Assembly: GCF_014197615.1 (NCBI RefSeq)
Contig: NZ_JACIFY010000019.1
Span: forward strand, 88,565 to 152,564
Length of the DNA: 64,000 nt
Source: Rhizobium esperanzae
GTDB taxonomy: Bacteria; Pseudomonadota; Alphaproteobacteria; Rhizobiales; Rhizobiaceae
Direction of reading: 5' to 3'
Below, one piece after another: positions 18,961 through 27,000 of this stretch. Both the position numbers and the translations under genes were made by a program. The first letter of the stretch is position 1; each line of letters begins with the position of its first letter. The notes under the pieces were generated by a model. That model did not search any database. It had not been told where the DNA came from and saw only the letters and a list, made by a program, of their open reading frames with translations.

Positions 18961-19248
18961 GCGGACGTGGTGGAATCGGTAGACACAAGGGACTTAAAGC
19001 AAATTGAGTGCGCCGGCGGAAACGCCGGATGTAGAACTGCTCAAAGTCGGGGAAACCTGTCAGATGGCAATCCCGAGCCAAGCCCTGCAAAGGGAAGGTG
19101 TAGAGACTAGACGGGCAGCACCTAAGGCAACGCTAAGGTGAAGGTATAGTCCAGACCACAAACGCCGGAAGGCGGCGGCGAAAGCCGTAGCTGGTAAGAA
19201 AATCCCTCGGCCTCGGCTTTGCGGGTTCGACCCCCGCCGTCCGCACCA
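18961..19248 (+). tRNA. tRNA-Leu(UAA), interrupted by a group I intron
   Basis: Exon 1 is 18961-18995 and exon 2 is 19199-19248; joined they give an 85-nt tRNA. The 7-bp acceptor stem GCGGACG / CGTCCGC is perfect, the discriminator is A and CCA is encoded at 19246-19248. The anticodon stem AGGGA / TCCCT encloses the loop CTTAAAA, giving anticodon UAA, and the T arm is GCGGG-TTCGACC-CCCGC. A long variable arm of 13 nt fits type II leucine tRNA. The split lies between U34 and A35, so the gene needs intron removal to work. It reads UUA codons, which are rare in such GC-rich genomes. Confidence 0.95.
18996..19198 (+). other. Group I intron in tRNA-Leu(UAA), cyanobacterial-type (IC3)
   Basis: 203 nt with no open reading frame, ending in the obligatory G (19198). 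Exon ACTT can pair with intron GAGT (near 19006-19009) to form P1 with a U-G pair at the 5' splice site. P2 is CCGGCG-GAAA-CGCCGG (19013-19028). GGGAAACC and the AATCCCGAGCCAAG block form the P4-P5 core, and P6 is CCCT-GCAA-AGGG. P7 pairs GACTA (19105-19109) with TAGTC (19147-19151), P8 pairs CACCT (19119-19123) with AGGTG (19136-19140), and P9 has CGGC-GAAA-GCCG. The insertion point and core sequence match the tRNA-Leu intron of cyanobacteria and plastids as I remember it. Confidence 0.93.
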
Positions 19249-19302
19249 GCCTTCGCTCTGTGAGCTTCGGCTCGGCGAGCCGATGCTCACAGAGCGAAGG
19301 CT
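19248..19302. terminator. Long hairpin directly after the tRNA
   Basis: An 18-bp perfect outer stem (agccttcgctctgtgagc with its complement) continues, after one mismatch, into a CGGCTCG / CGAGCCG inner stem. It starts on the last base of the tRNA CCA. It may end the transcript or help 3' processing, or may be a mobile palindrome. There is no U-tract. Confidence 0.5.
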
Positions 19303-19430
19303 GTCGCGCCGTAGTTCCGTGAGGAACGAAGGCGGACTGGTTCGACAATGTTCGCTGCTCCATTTGTCAAGTGTACTAAAAGGCGCGGCAAGCTTGCGCC
19401 CGCCGCACCTCATCATGCCCGCGTCAACGA

Positions 19431-20027
19431 TCAGGCGAGCTTGGCGGCGAGCCGGGCGACATGGGCGCCCTGGTATTTCGCGCCTTCCAGCTCGATCTCC
19501 GAAGGCTGGCGCGAGCCGTCGCCGTTGGTGATGGTGGAGGCGCCGTAAGGCGAGCCGCCCTTGACTTCTTCGGTGCCCATCTGTCCCTGGAAGGCATAAG
19601 GCAGCCCGGCGACGACCATGCCCTGGTGCAGGAAGGTGGGGATGAAGCCGAGGATGGTCGATTCCTGGCCGCCGTGCTGGGTCGCCGAAGAGGTGAACAC
19701 CGAACCGATCTTGCCGACGAGCTTGCCGGCGAACCAGAGGCCGCCCGTCTGATCCCAGAAATTGCGCATCTGCGAAGCAACCGTGCCGAAGCGGGTGCCG
19801 GCGCCGACGATGATGGCGTCATAATCGGCCAGTTCGTCGACGGTGGCGATCGCAGCCGCCTGGTCGATCTTGTAGTAGGAAGCCTTGGCAACGTCTTCGG
19901 GCACCAGTTCCGGCACGCGCTTGACGGTAACCTCGGCGCCGGCCGACTTCGCGCCTTCGGCGACAGCATAGGCCATGGTTTCGATATGGCCGTAAGCCGA
20001 ATAATAAAGGACGAGAACCTTCGCCAT
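19431..20027 (-). CDS. wrbA: NAD(P)H:quinone oxidoreductase WrbA
   Basis: 198-residue flavodoxin-like enzyme that reduces quinones by two electrons with FMN and NAD(P)H, limiting semiquinone and superoxide formation. The FMN phosphate loop is YYSAYGHIETMA (residues 8-19), TRFGTVASQMRNFWDQTGGLW is the WrbA signature near residues 77-97, and STATQHGGQE-type sequence (SSATQHGGQEST) follows. Length is as in the family. It is monocistronic on the evidence of spacing, 129 bases beyond the tRNA hairpin and divergent from the CinA-like gene. Confidence 0.95.
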   Translation of the reverse strand: MAKVLVLYYSAYGHIETMAYAVAEGAKSAGAEVTVKRVPELVPEDVAKASYYKIDQAAAIATVDELADYDAIIVGAGTRFGTVASQMRNFWDQTGGLWFAGKLVGKIGSVFTSSATQHGGQESTILGFIPTFLHQGMVVAGLPYAFQGQMGTEEVKGGSPYGASTITNGDGSRQPSEIELEGAKYQGAHVARLAAKLA

Positions 20028-20249
20028 CTTCTTGTCTCCTGAGTGCGCTGGTTGAATTTCGTGACCGGGACGAAGTTGTATCAGCGCCCAGGGTCGAACA
20101 AAGCCCTGCCCCCGGGAACTCAGTGTTCAACGCCTATAGACGAAAATTCACTTGCGTCTTCCATTTCAGCTTCAGCGACATCGGCCGGCTGTTTGCAAAG
20201 CCGCCGAAGGGCGCTACCTATTCACCAGCCTCACATCACGGAACATCCC

Positions 20250-21026
20250 ATGAGCCATGCCATCGTCGTCACCGCCGCCATGCTCGCCATCGGCGACGAA
20301 CTTCTTTCCGGCCGCACCAAGGATAAGAATATCGGCCACCTCGCCGATCTGCTCACCCTGTCCGGCATCGACCTCAAGGAGGTGCGCATCGTCGCCGACG
20401 ACGAGGAGGCAATCGTCGAGGCGCTGAACGCACTTCGCAGCAGATACGATTACGTCTTCACCTCAGGCGGCATCGGACCGACGCATGACGACATCACCGC
20501 CGATGCCATTTCCAAGGCGTTCGGCGTGCCCTGCGAATATGACGAAGCGGCGATGGTGCTGCTTGCCGATATGTACAAGCGCCGCGAGATGGAGTTCACC
20601 GAGGCGCGCCAGCGCATGGCGCGCATGCCGCGCGGTGCCGCCCATATCGCCAATCCGGTCTCGACCGCGCCCGGCTTCATCATCGGCAACGTCCATGTCA
20701 TGGCCGGCGTGCCGCAGGTTTTCCAGGCGATGGTCGACAATGTGCTGCCGACGCTTCGCACCGGCACGCCGGTGCTCTCGCTCGCCATCGCCTGCCCTTA
20801 CGGCGAAGGCGAGATCGGCACGCCCCTGACCACGATCCAGAAAGCCCATCCGGACACCAGCATCGGTTCGTACCCCCGCTATGTCGGCCAGAAATTCTCG
20901 ACCGAGATCGTCGTGCGCGGCCGCTCGCAGGCGGCAATCGATGCGGCCGGCGCCGAGGTGCATGCAATGATCGAGGCCATCCGCCAAAGGAAAGACATCG
21001 CCGAAAACCATTCCGCCGAGGCTTGA
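20250..21026 (+). CDS. Molybdopterin-binding / CinA N-terminal-like protein
   Basis: 258-residue cytosolic protein with a MoaB/MogA-type fold: the segments AIGDELLSGRTKDKNIGHLA and FTSGGIGPTHDDIT are the signature of this superfamily and of the N-terminal half of CinA. The amidase (PncC) half of CinA is absent, so it is the stand-alone form common in alphaproteobacteria. The function of this form is not settled; nucleotide or molybdopterin binding is expected. The ATG at 20250 fits the family start; an in-frame start at 20043 would add 69 unrelated residues. Confidence 0.85.
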   Translation: MSHAIVVTAAMLAIGDELLSGRTKDKNIGHLADLLTLSGIDLKEVRIVADDEEAIVEALNALRSRYDYVFTSGGIGPTHDDITADAISKAFGVPCEYDEAAMVLLADMYKRREMEFTEARQRMARMPRGAAHIANPVSTAPGFIIGNVHVMAGVPQVFQAMVDNVLPTLRTGTPVLSLAIACPYGEGEIGTPLTTIQKAHPDTSIGSYPRYVGQKFSTEIVVRGRSQAAIDAAGAEVHAMIEAIRQRKDIAENHSAEA

Positions 21027-21134
21027 GGACAATGCCGGAGCTGGCGGCCATCCTTGATGTCGGTCAAGGAACAGGAGAACGCTCCGGCGCATTCCTTCCC
21101 TCGCGCCTGCCATTTCAGCGCAAGGAGAATTGAT

Positions 21135-21977
21135 ATGTCTTACAAAACCATTCTCGCCATCCTCGATACAACGGACAATAGCGGCGCTGTCGCCGATTTC
21201 GCCTTTGCCATGGCCGCCGAAAGCAGCGCGCATGTGATCGGCCTGCATGCCGAAACCATCTCCGCCGTGCCGCTGGTGGCGCCGATGGAAATTCCCGATC
21301 CCGTTGCCGTGCAGGCGCTGCAGGACATGGCGCATGGCGAAACGATCGCGGTGGAGCGGATCTTTCGCGCCAAAGCGGATGCAGCGGGCGTCTCCTCCGA
21401 ATGGCGCAGCTTTGCCACATCCATCGGCTACGGCGCCGCACCGTTGATCGATAGCGCGCGCAGCGCCGATCTGTTGATCGCTTCGCAGGCCGACCCGGCC
21501 AGATCTTCCGACAGCCATGTCGACGTCGAAAGCTTCCTCTTCGAAACCGGCCGGCCGGTGCTGGTCATTCCCTATATCCTCCGCCAGCCGAAGCCGATCA
21601 GGCGAGTGCTGATTGCCTGGAACGGCTCGAAAGAGGCGGCGCGCGCCACCTTCGACGCGCTGCCGATCCTGAAGGCGGCCGAGGAAGTGGAAATCTTTTC
21701 CGTCGATCCGGCCGACACGGCGCTGCAATCGCCGCTGACATCAGGCGCCGAGATCGCCGCCACACTGGCCCGCCATGGCGTGAAGACGACGCTTGCGACG
21801 GCCAGAAGCGTGGACAAGAACGCCTCGCATGTCATCGAGAACCGGCTTTCCGATAGCAGCATCGATCTTCTCGTCATGGGCGCCCATCCGCATTCCTGGC
21901 TCTGGCAGATGATTTTCGGCGGCACGACCAAGAGCTTGCTGCAATCGATGACGGCGCTGACGTTGCTGTCGGGTTGA
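21135..21977 (+). CDS. Universal stress protein, tandem UspA domains
   Basis: 280-residue cytosolic protein with two UspA domains. The first (about 1-145) begins MSYKTILAILDTTDNSGAV. The second (about 153-280) begins RRVLIAWNGSKEAARATFDAL and ends with LLVMGAHPHSWLWQMIFGGTTKSLL, which resembles the ATP-binding G-2x-G-9x-G(S/T) motif. Such proteins act in stress survival and may bind ATP. AAGGAGAA precedes ATG 21135. It follows the CinA-like gene by 108 bases. Confidence 0.9.
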   Translation: MSYKTILAILDTTDNSGAVADFAFAMAAESSAHVIGLHAETISAVPLVAPMEIPDPVAVQALQDMAHGETIAVERIFRAKADAAGVSSEWRSFATSIGYGAAPLIDSARSADLLIASQADPARSSDSHVDVESFLFETGRPVLVIPYILRQPKPIRRVLIAWNGSKEAARATFDALPILKAAEEVEIFSVDPADTALQSPLTSGAEIAATLARHGVKTTLATARSVDKNASHVIENRLSDSSIDLLVMGAHPHSWLWQMIFGGTTKSLLQSMTALTLLSG

Positions 21978-22062
21978 CCGTCTTGCCATCATTATCGGCG
22001 CTTGCCTTTTGCCGGCAAATTCCGTTAATTGCGGCGACCGATGACAGCTTCGAGCCTCGGCA

Positions 22063-22102
22063 CAGCTCGCGATCTCGCGCTATGCAGCTCGCGATCTCGC
22101 GC
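22063..22102. repeat. 18-bp tandem direct repeat upstream of gpt
   Basis: cagctcgcgatctcgcgc occurs at 22063-22080 and again, unchanged, at 22085-22102, with a 22-bp period. Each copy is itself partly palindromic. It lies about 100 bp before the gpt start and could be an operator or a recent small duplication. Confidence 0.6.
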
Positions 22103-22200
22103 AGGCAGTTCGTGGGATTTGCGTTTTGCCAATCGCCGCCTTAAGCGCGTCCGGTCGCCGGCAAACGGCGTGTTGTTTTTTCATGCCGCGGAGCAGCCCG

Positions 22201-22695
22201 ATGTCCCTTCCCGATAAAGCCTTTCCCGTTTCCTGGGATCAGTTCCACCGCGATGCGCGCGCCCTTGCCTGGCGGCTTGCCGGCCTCGGTCAGACCTTCA
22301 AGGCGATCGTCTGCATCACCCGCGGCGGCCTCGTCCCGGCCGCGATCATCTCGCGCGAACTGAACATCCGGCTGATCGAGACCGTCTGCGTCGCTTCCTA
22401 TCATGACTATGTGAACCAGGGCGACATGATGCTGCTCAAGGGAATAGCGCCCGAACTTCAGGAAAATGGCGGCGAAGGCGTGCTCGTCGTCGACGACCTG
22501 ACCGACACCGGCAAGACAGCGGTCCAGGTGCGCACCATGCTGCCGCGGGCGCATTTCGCCTGCGTCTATGCCAAGCCGAAAGGTGTTCCCACGATCGATA
22601 CCTTCGTCACCGAAGTGAGCCAGGATACCTGGATCTACTTCCCTTGGGACATGGGCTTCACCTACCAGGAACCGATCGCCAAGGGCGCCGGCTGA
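22201..22695 (+). CDS. gpt: Xanthine-guanine phosphoribosyltransferase
   Basis: Purine salvage enzyme, 164 residues, that joins xanthine, guanine or hypoxanthine to PRPP to give the nucleotide. The PRPP-binding signature is VLVVDDLTDTGKTA (about residues 98-111) and the N-terminal CITRGGLVPAAI is also typical of Gpt. The start ATG 22201 gives the standard N-terminus MSLPDKAFPVSWDQFHRDAR; upstream in-frame ATG codons would add an unrelated leader. The preceding 220 bases hold a tandem repeat but no gene. Confidence 0.94.
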   Translation: MSLPDKAFPVSWDQFHRDARALAWRLAGLGQTFKAIVCITRGGLVPAAIISRELNIRLIETVCVASYHDYVNQGDMMLLKGIAPELQENGGEGVLVVDDLTDTGKTAVQVRTMLPRAHFACVYAKPKGVPTIDTFVTEVSQDTWIYFPWDMGFTYQEPIAKGAG

Positions 22696-22891
22696 CCGCC
22701 ACCGATCAGAGCGCGCGAGCTTCGTATTTACTACTTGAAATTGTTTCAGATTTTGTCGGCGGGGGTTCCCGAATCCGCTATCGGGATCCGCACATCTATT
22801 TTACCTTTTGCTTATAGACTCGGCAGCGTGCGAATCGTGCCAAGCTGCGCTCAAAGCGTGCAGCGCAACGATGCGGTAAAAGGAAAACAAG

Positions 22892-23482
22892 ATGGCGCGG
22901 TGGGGGCATAGAGGAACGACTGCGACCATCGGGCTGGCGGCGTTTCTGTTTCCCCTCACACCCGGTTTTGCCGAGCCTGCCTACATCCCCCTCGTGCGCG
23001 ATTATGTCGAGCGACAGGTGCGGCCGATGGTGGAGACGCCGCTGGTGCTCAAAGCCATTGCCGAGCAGAACGTAGAATTCGGCGATGTCAGCGAGATGGA
23101 TATGCGGGTGCTCGACGAGACCTACCGGTCGGAGATCGATCGCCACCATCTGTCCATGGTCAAGCTGCTGCTCGACAAATCCGTGTCGCACTATCTGAAA
23201 ACCAGGCAGGATGCCTCACAGGGCGCGATCGTCGAATTTTTCGTGACCGACAGTCACGGGCTGAACGTCGGGCAAAGCACCATTACCACCGACTACTGGC
23301 AGGGCGACGAGGAGAAATACCTCAAAACCTTCGCGAACGGTTCCCGCGAGATCTTCATCGACCGGGCCGAACGCAACGAGACCACCCAGATGCTCGAAAC
23401 GCAGGCGAGCTTCGTCGTCCTCGACGAAGAGGAGAAGCCGATCGGCGTCGCCACTGTCACCATCGCCATCGATGCGCTCTGA
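22892..23482 (+). CDS. Exported sensor-domain-like protein (single Cache-like), hypothetical
   Basis: 196 residues with a signal peptide (cleavage after about residue 27, PGFAEPAY). The rest is a single soluble domain. The C-terminal part, GLNVGQSTITTDYWQGDEEKYLKTF, resembles PDC/Cache sensor domains, in which NxG...TSDYWQGDE is common. No transmembrane anchor or signalling domain follows, so it would be a free periplasmic ligand-binding protein. AAGGAAAA precedes the ATG. No partner sensor is adjacent: nrdJ is 590 bases downstream. Confidence 0.7.
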   Translation: MARWGHRGTTATIGLAAFLFPLTPGFAEPAYIPLVRDYVERQVRPMVETPLVLKAIAEQNVEFGDVSEMDMRVLDETYRSEIDRHHLSMVKLLLDKSVSHYLKTRQDASQGAIVEFFVTDSHGLNVGQSTITTDYWQGDEEKYLKTFANGSREIFIDRAERNETTQMLETQASFVVLDEEEKPIGVATVTIAIDAL

Positions 23483-24071
23483 GGGCCGCTTGCACGCAGA
23501 CGAATCGCCATGCGCATTTACGGCCGAAATGCCATCACAAGATTTGCCGCAGGGCGCTTTTTTGCCATTCCAGCACTTTCCTTAGCCGACAACGCCCGCA
23601 AGCCATTGTAATTTCAGGGCTCCCCGGCTTTCCCCAATCTCCACAGGCGCATCCACAAGATGTTGTGGTTAGCAATCAATTAAGATCCAGCCCTTGACGG
23701 AATCACCTGTTTCAAACTTTATTGTTACTGATGTTGCGGCGGCGGCAGGACCGGAGGTAACGAGCCCGGTTTCCTTTTGAAAAATTGGACGCAGAATCAG
23801 GGTGATGGACCGGAAACGGTATCAGGCCTGACAGGATTTCTGCGCGATTTTCAGCCTCCAAAAAAGTGACGTCGGGACTGGCGATAATAAGCTGTTAATA
23901 CTATATTTAGCGTTTGCAGCCACCATCACCACAAGATACAGGAAGGACATCTCCGGATGACACCCCTGTGACAATACGGAAACGAGACTGGCTGCACGAC
24001 GACAATGTGCCGCCGGATAGGAATTTTGCGCCCCGGTCGTGGGGACTGGGCGCCAACACGAGGTCAAGACC
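23483..24071 (+). other. Long leader and promoter region of nrdJ
   Basis: About 590 bases without a gene. A NrdR-like box and a promoter are listed separately. The transcribed leader would be over 330 nt. I looked for a cobalamin riboswitch because the enzyme needs B12, but found no B12 box. TTAA-N7-TTTA at 23895-23909 resembles a CtrA site (TTAA-N7-TTAA) with one mismatch, which would fit cell-cycle control but is weak. Confidence 0.4.
23653..23723 (+). promoter_or_regulatory. NrdR-like box and promoter for nrdJ
   Basis: CCACAAGATGTTGTGG (23653-23668) is a perfect 16-bp palindrome that keeps the core positions of the NrdR box (consensus acaCwAtATaTwGtgt). A half-matching CCCCAATCT stands two turns upstream at 23632. 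A sigma-70-like promoter follows: TTGACG (23694-23699), 18 bp, TTTATT (23718-23723). NrdR is the dATP-sensing repressor of ribonucleotide reductase genes, so repression of nrdJ is likely. Confidence 0.55.
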
Positions 24072-27000
24072 ATGCGCATCGAACGTCGTTTCACGAAGGC
24101 CGGCCAAGGCGCCTATGCGGATATCGAATTCCGCAAGGCGACGAGCGAGATCAAGAACCCCGATGGTTCGATCGTGTTCCGCCTCGAGAATATCGACGTT
24201 CCCGCGCAGTTCTCCCAGGTCGCGACCGACGTTCTGGCGCAGAAGTATTTCCGCAAGGCCGGCGTCCCCACCCGGCTGAAGAAGGTTGAGGAAAACGACG
24301 TTCCTTCCTTCCTGTGGCGCTCCGTTCCCGACGATGCAGCGCTGAAGACCCTGCCCAAGGACGAACAGACCGGCTCCGAAATCGATGCGCGCCAGGTCTT
24401 CGACCGTCTCGCCGGCACCTGGACCTATTGGGGCTGGAAGGGCGGCTACTTCTCTTCGGAAGAAGATGCTGCCGCCTTCAAGGACGAGCTTGCCTATATG
24501 CTCGCCACCCAGCGCGTCGCGCCGAACTCGCCGCAGTGGTTCAACACCGGCCTGCACTGGGCCTACGGCATCGACGGTCCCGGCCAGGGCCATTTCTATG
24601 TCGACCCCTTCACCGGCAAGCTGACCAAGTCCAAGTCGGCCTACGAACACCCGCAGCCGCATGCCTGCTTCATCCAGTCGGTCGAGGACGACCTCGTCAA
24701 CGAAGGCGGCATCATGGATCTCTGGGTGCGTGAAGCGCGCCTGTTCAAATACGGCTCCGGCACCGGCTCCAACTTCTCCATGCTGCGCGGCGAAGGCGAA
24801 AAGCTTTCCGGCGGCGGCCGTTCCTCCGGCTTGATGAGCTTCCTGAAGATCGGCGACCGCGCCGCCGGCGCCATCAAATCGGGCGGCACGACGCGCCGCG
24901 CCGCCAAGATGGTGGTCGTCGATATCGACCATCCGGATATCGAGGAATACATCAACTGGAAGGTCAAGGAAGAGCAGAAGGTCGCGGCCCTCGTCACCGG
25001 CTCGAAGATCGTCGCCCGGCACCTGAAGGCGATCATGAAGGCCTGCTTCAATTGCGAAGGCGGCGATAACGGCGATTGCTTCGACCCGGCCAAGAACCCT
25101 GCCCTGAAGCGCGAAATCCGCGCTGCCAAGAAGGACCAGGTTCCGGAAAACTACGTCCAGCGCGTCATCCAGTTCGCCCGCCAGGGCTACAAGGATCTCG
25201 AATTCAAGACCTACGACACGGACTGGGATTCGGAAGCCTACCTCACGGTATCCGGCCAGAACTCCAACAACTCCGTCTCGATCAAGGACGACTTCCTGCG
25301 CGCCGTCGAAAATGACGGCGAATGGAACCTGACCGCCCGCAAGGACGGCCGGGTGATGAAGACGCTGAAGGCGCGCGATCTCTGGGAAACCATTTCCTAC
25401 GCCGCCTGGGCGTCTGCCGATCCGGGCATCCACTTCAACACGACGATGAACGACTGGCACACCTCGCCGGCCGGCGGCCCGATCCGCGGCTCCAACCCGT
25501 GCTCGGAATACATGTTCCTCGACGACACGGCCTGCAACCTTGCCTCGCTGAACCTTCTGCAGTTCAAGGACAAGGCCACCAAGCGCATCAATATCGCCGA
25601 TTACGAACATGCGGTGCGCCTGTGGACCGTCGTGCTCGAAGTCTCGGTGATGATGGCGCAGTTCCCGTCGAAGCGCATTGCCGAACTCTCCTACGAATAT
25701 CGCACGCTCGGCCTCGGCTACGCCAATATCGGCGGTCTGCTGATGTCGTCGGGCATTCCCTACGACTCTGCCGAAGCCCGCGCCATTGCCGGTTCGCTGA
25801 CCGCGATCATGACCGGCATCTGCTATGCGACCTCGGCCGAAATGGCTGCCGAACTCGGGCCTTTCCCGAACTTTGCGCCGAACCGCGACAGCATGCTCAG
25901 GGTCATTCGCAACCATCGCCGCGCCGCTCATGGCGAAACCTCCGGCTATGAGGCCCTGTCGATCAATCCGGTCGCGCTGATCCATTCGGAAAACCCGGAC
26001 CAGGATCTCGTCGCCCACGCCAAATCGGCCTGGGACAAGGCGCTCGAGCTTGGCGAACAGCACGGCTACCGCAATGCCCAGGTCTCGGTCATCGCGCCCA
26101 CCGGCACGATCGGTCTCGTCATGGATTGCGACACGACCGGCATCGAGCCCGACTTCGCTCTCGTCAAGTTCAAGAAGCTCGCCGGCGGCGGCTACTTCAA
26201 GATCATCAACCGCGCCGTGCCGGACGCGCTGCGCACGCTCGGCTACTCGGAAAGCCAGATTGCCGAGATCGAGGCCTATGCCGTCGGCCACGGCAATCTG
26301 AACCAGGCGCCGGCGATCAACCCTTCGACGCTGAAGGCCAAGGGCCTGACCGACGAGAAGGTGGAAGCTGTCAACGCCGCGCTGAAGAGCGCCTTCGACA
26401 TCAAGTTCGTCTTCAACCAGTGGACGCTCGGCGCCGATTTCCTCAAGGACACGCTGAAGGTTTCCGACGAACAGCTTGCCGACATGAGCTTCAGCCTGCT
26501 CGACCATATGGGCTTCTCGAAGAAGGACATCGAAGCCGCCAACATCCATGTCTGCGGTGCGATGACGCTGGAAGGCGCGCCCTTCCTCAAGGCCGAGCAT
26601 CTGCCGGTCTTCGATTGCGCCAATCCTTGCGGCAAGATCGGCAAGCGCTACCTCTCCGTCGAAAGCCATATCCGCATGATGGCGGCTGCCCAGCCCTTCA
26701 TCTCGGGTGCGATTTCCAAGACGATCAACATGCCGAACGAGGCAACCGTCGAGGATTGCAAGAACGCCTACCTGCTCTCCTGGAAGCTCGGCCTCAAGGC
26801 CAATGCGCTCTATCGCGACGGCTCCAAGCTGTCGCAGCCGCTCAACGCCTCGCTGATCGAGGATGAGAACGACGAGGAAGCGCTGGAAGAACTGCTGCAG
26901 GCGCCGGTCGCCGCCCAGGCCGTCACCATCACCGAGAAGATCATCGAGCGGGTGATCGAACGGGTTTCGCGCGAACGGGAGAAGCTGCCGAACCGCCGCC

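Noticed and set aside
19060..19416. Open frames across the split tRNA and its hairpin that look like a short protein.
   Set aside because: They run through the tRNA exon, the intron core and the palindrome, which explain the sequence fully.
20463..21728. A minus-strand open frame of 421 codons opposite the CinA-like and universal stress genes.
   Set aside because: Shadow frame; it spans two unrelated genes and the gap between them and shows no family motif.
23724..24071. Possible cobalamin riboswitch before nrdJ.
   Set aside because: No B12 box or recognisable core pairing was found in the leader.
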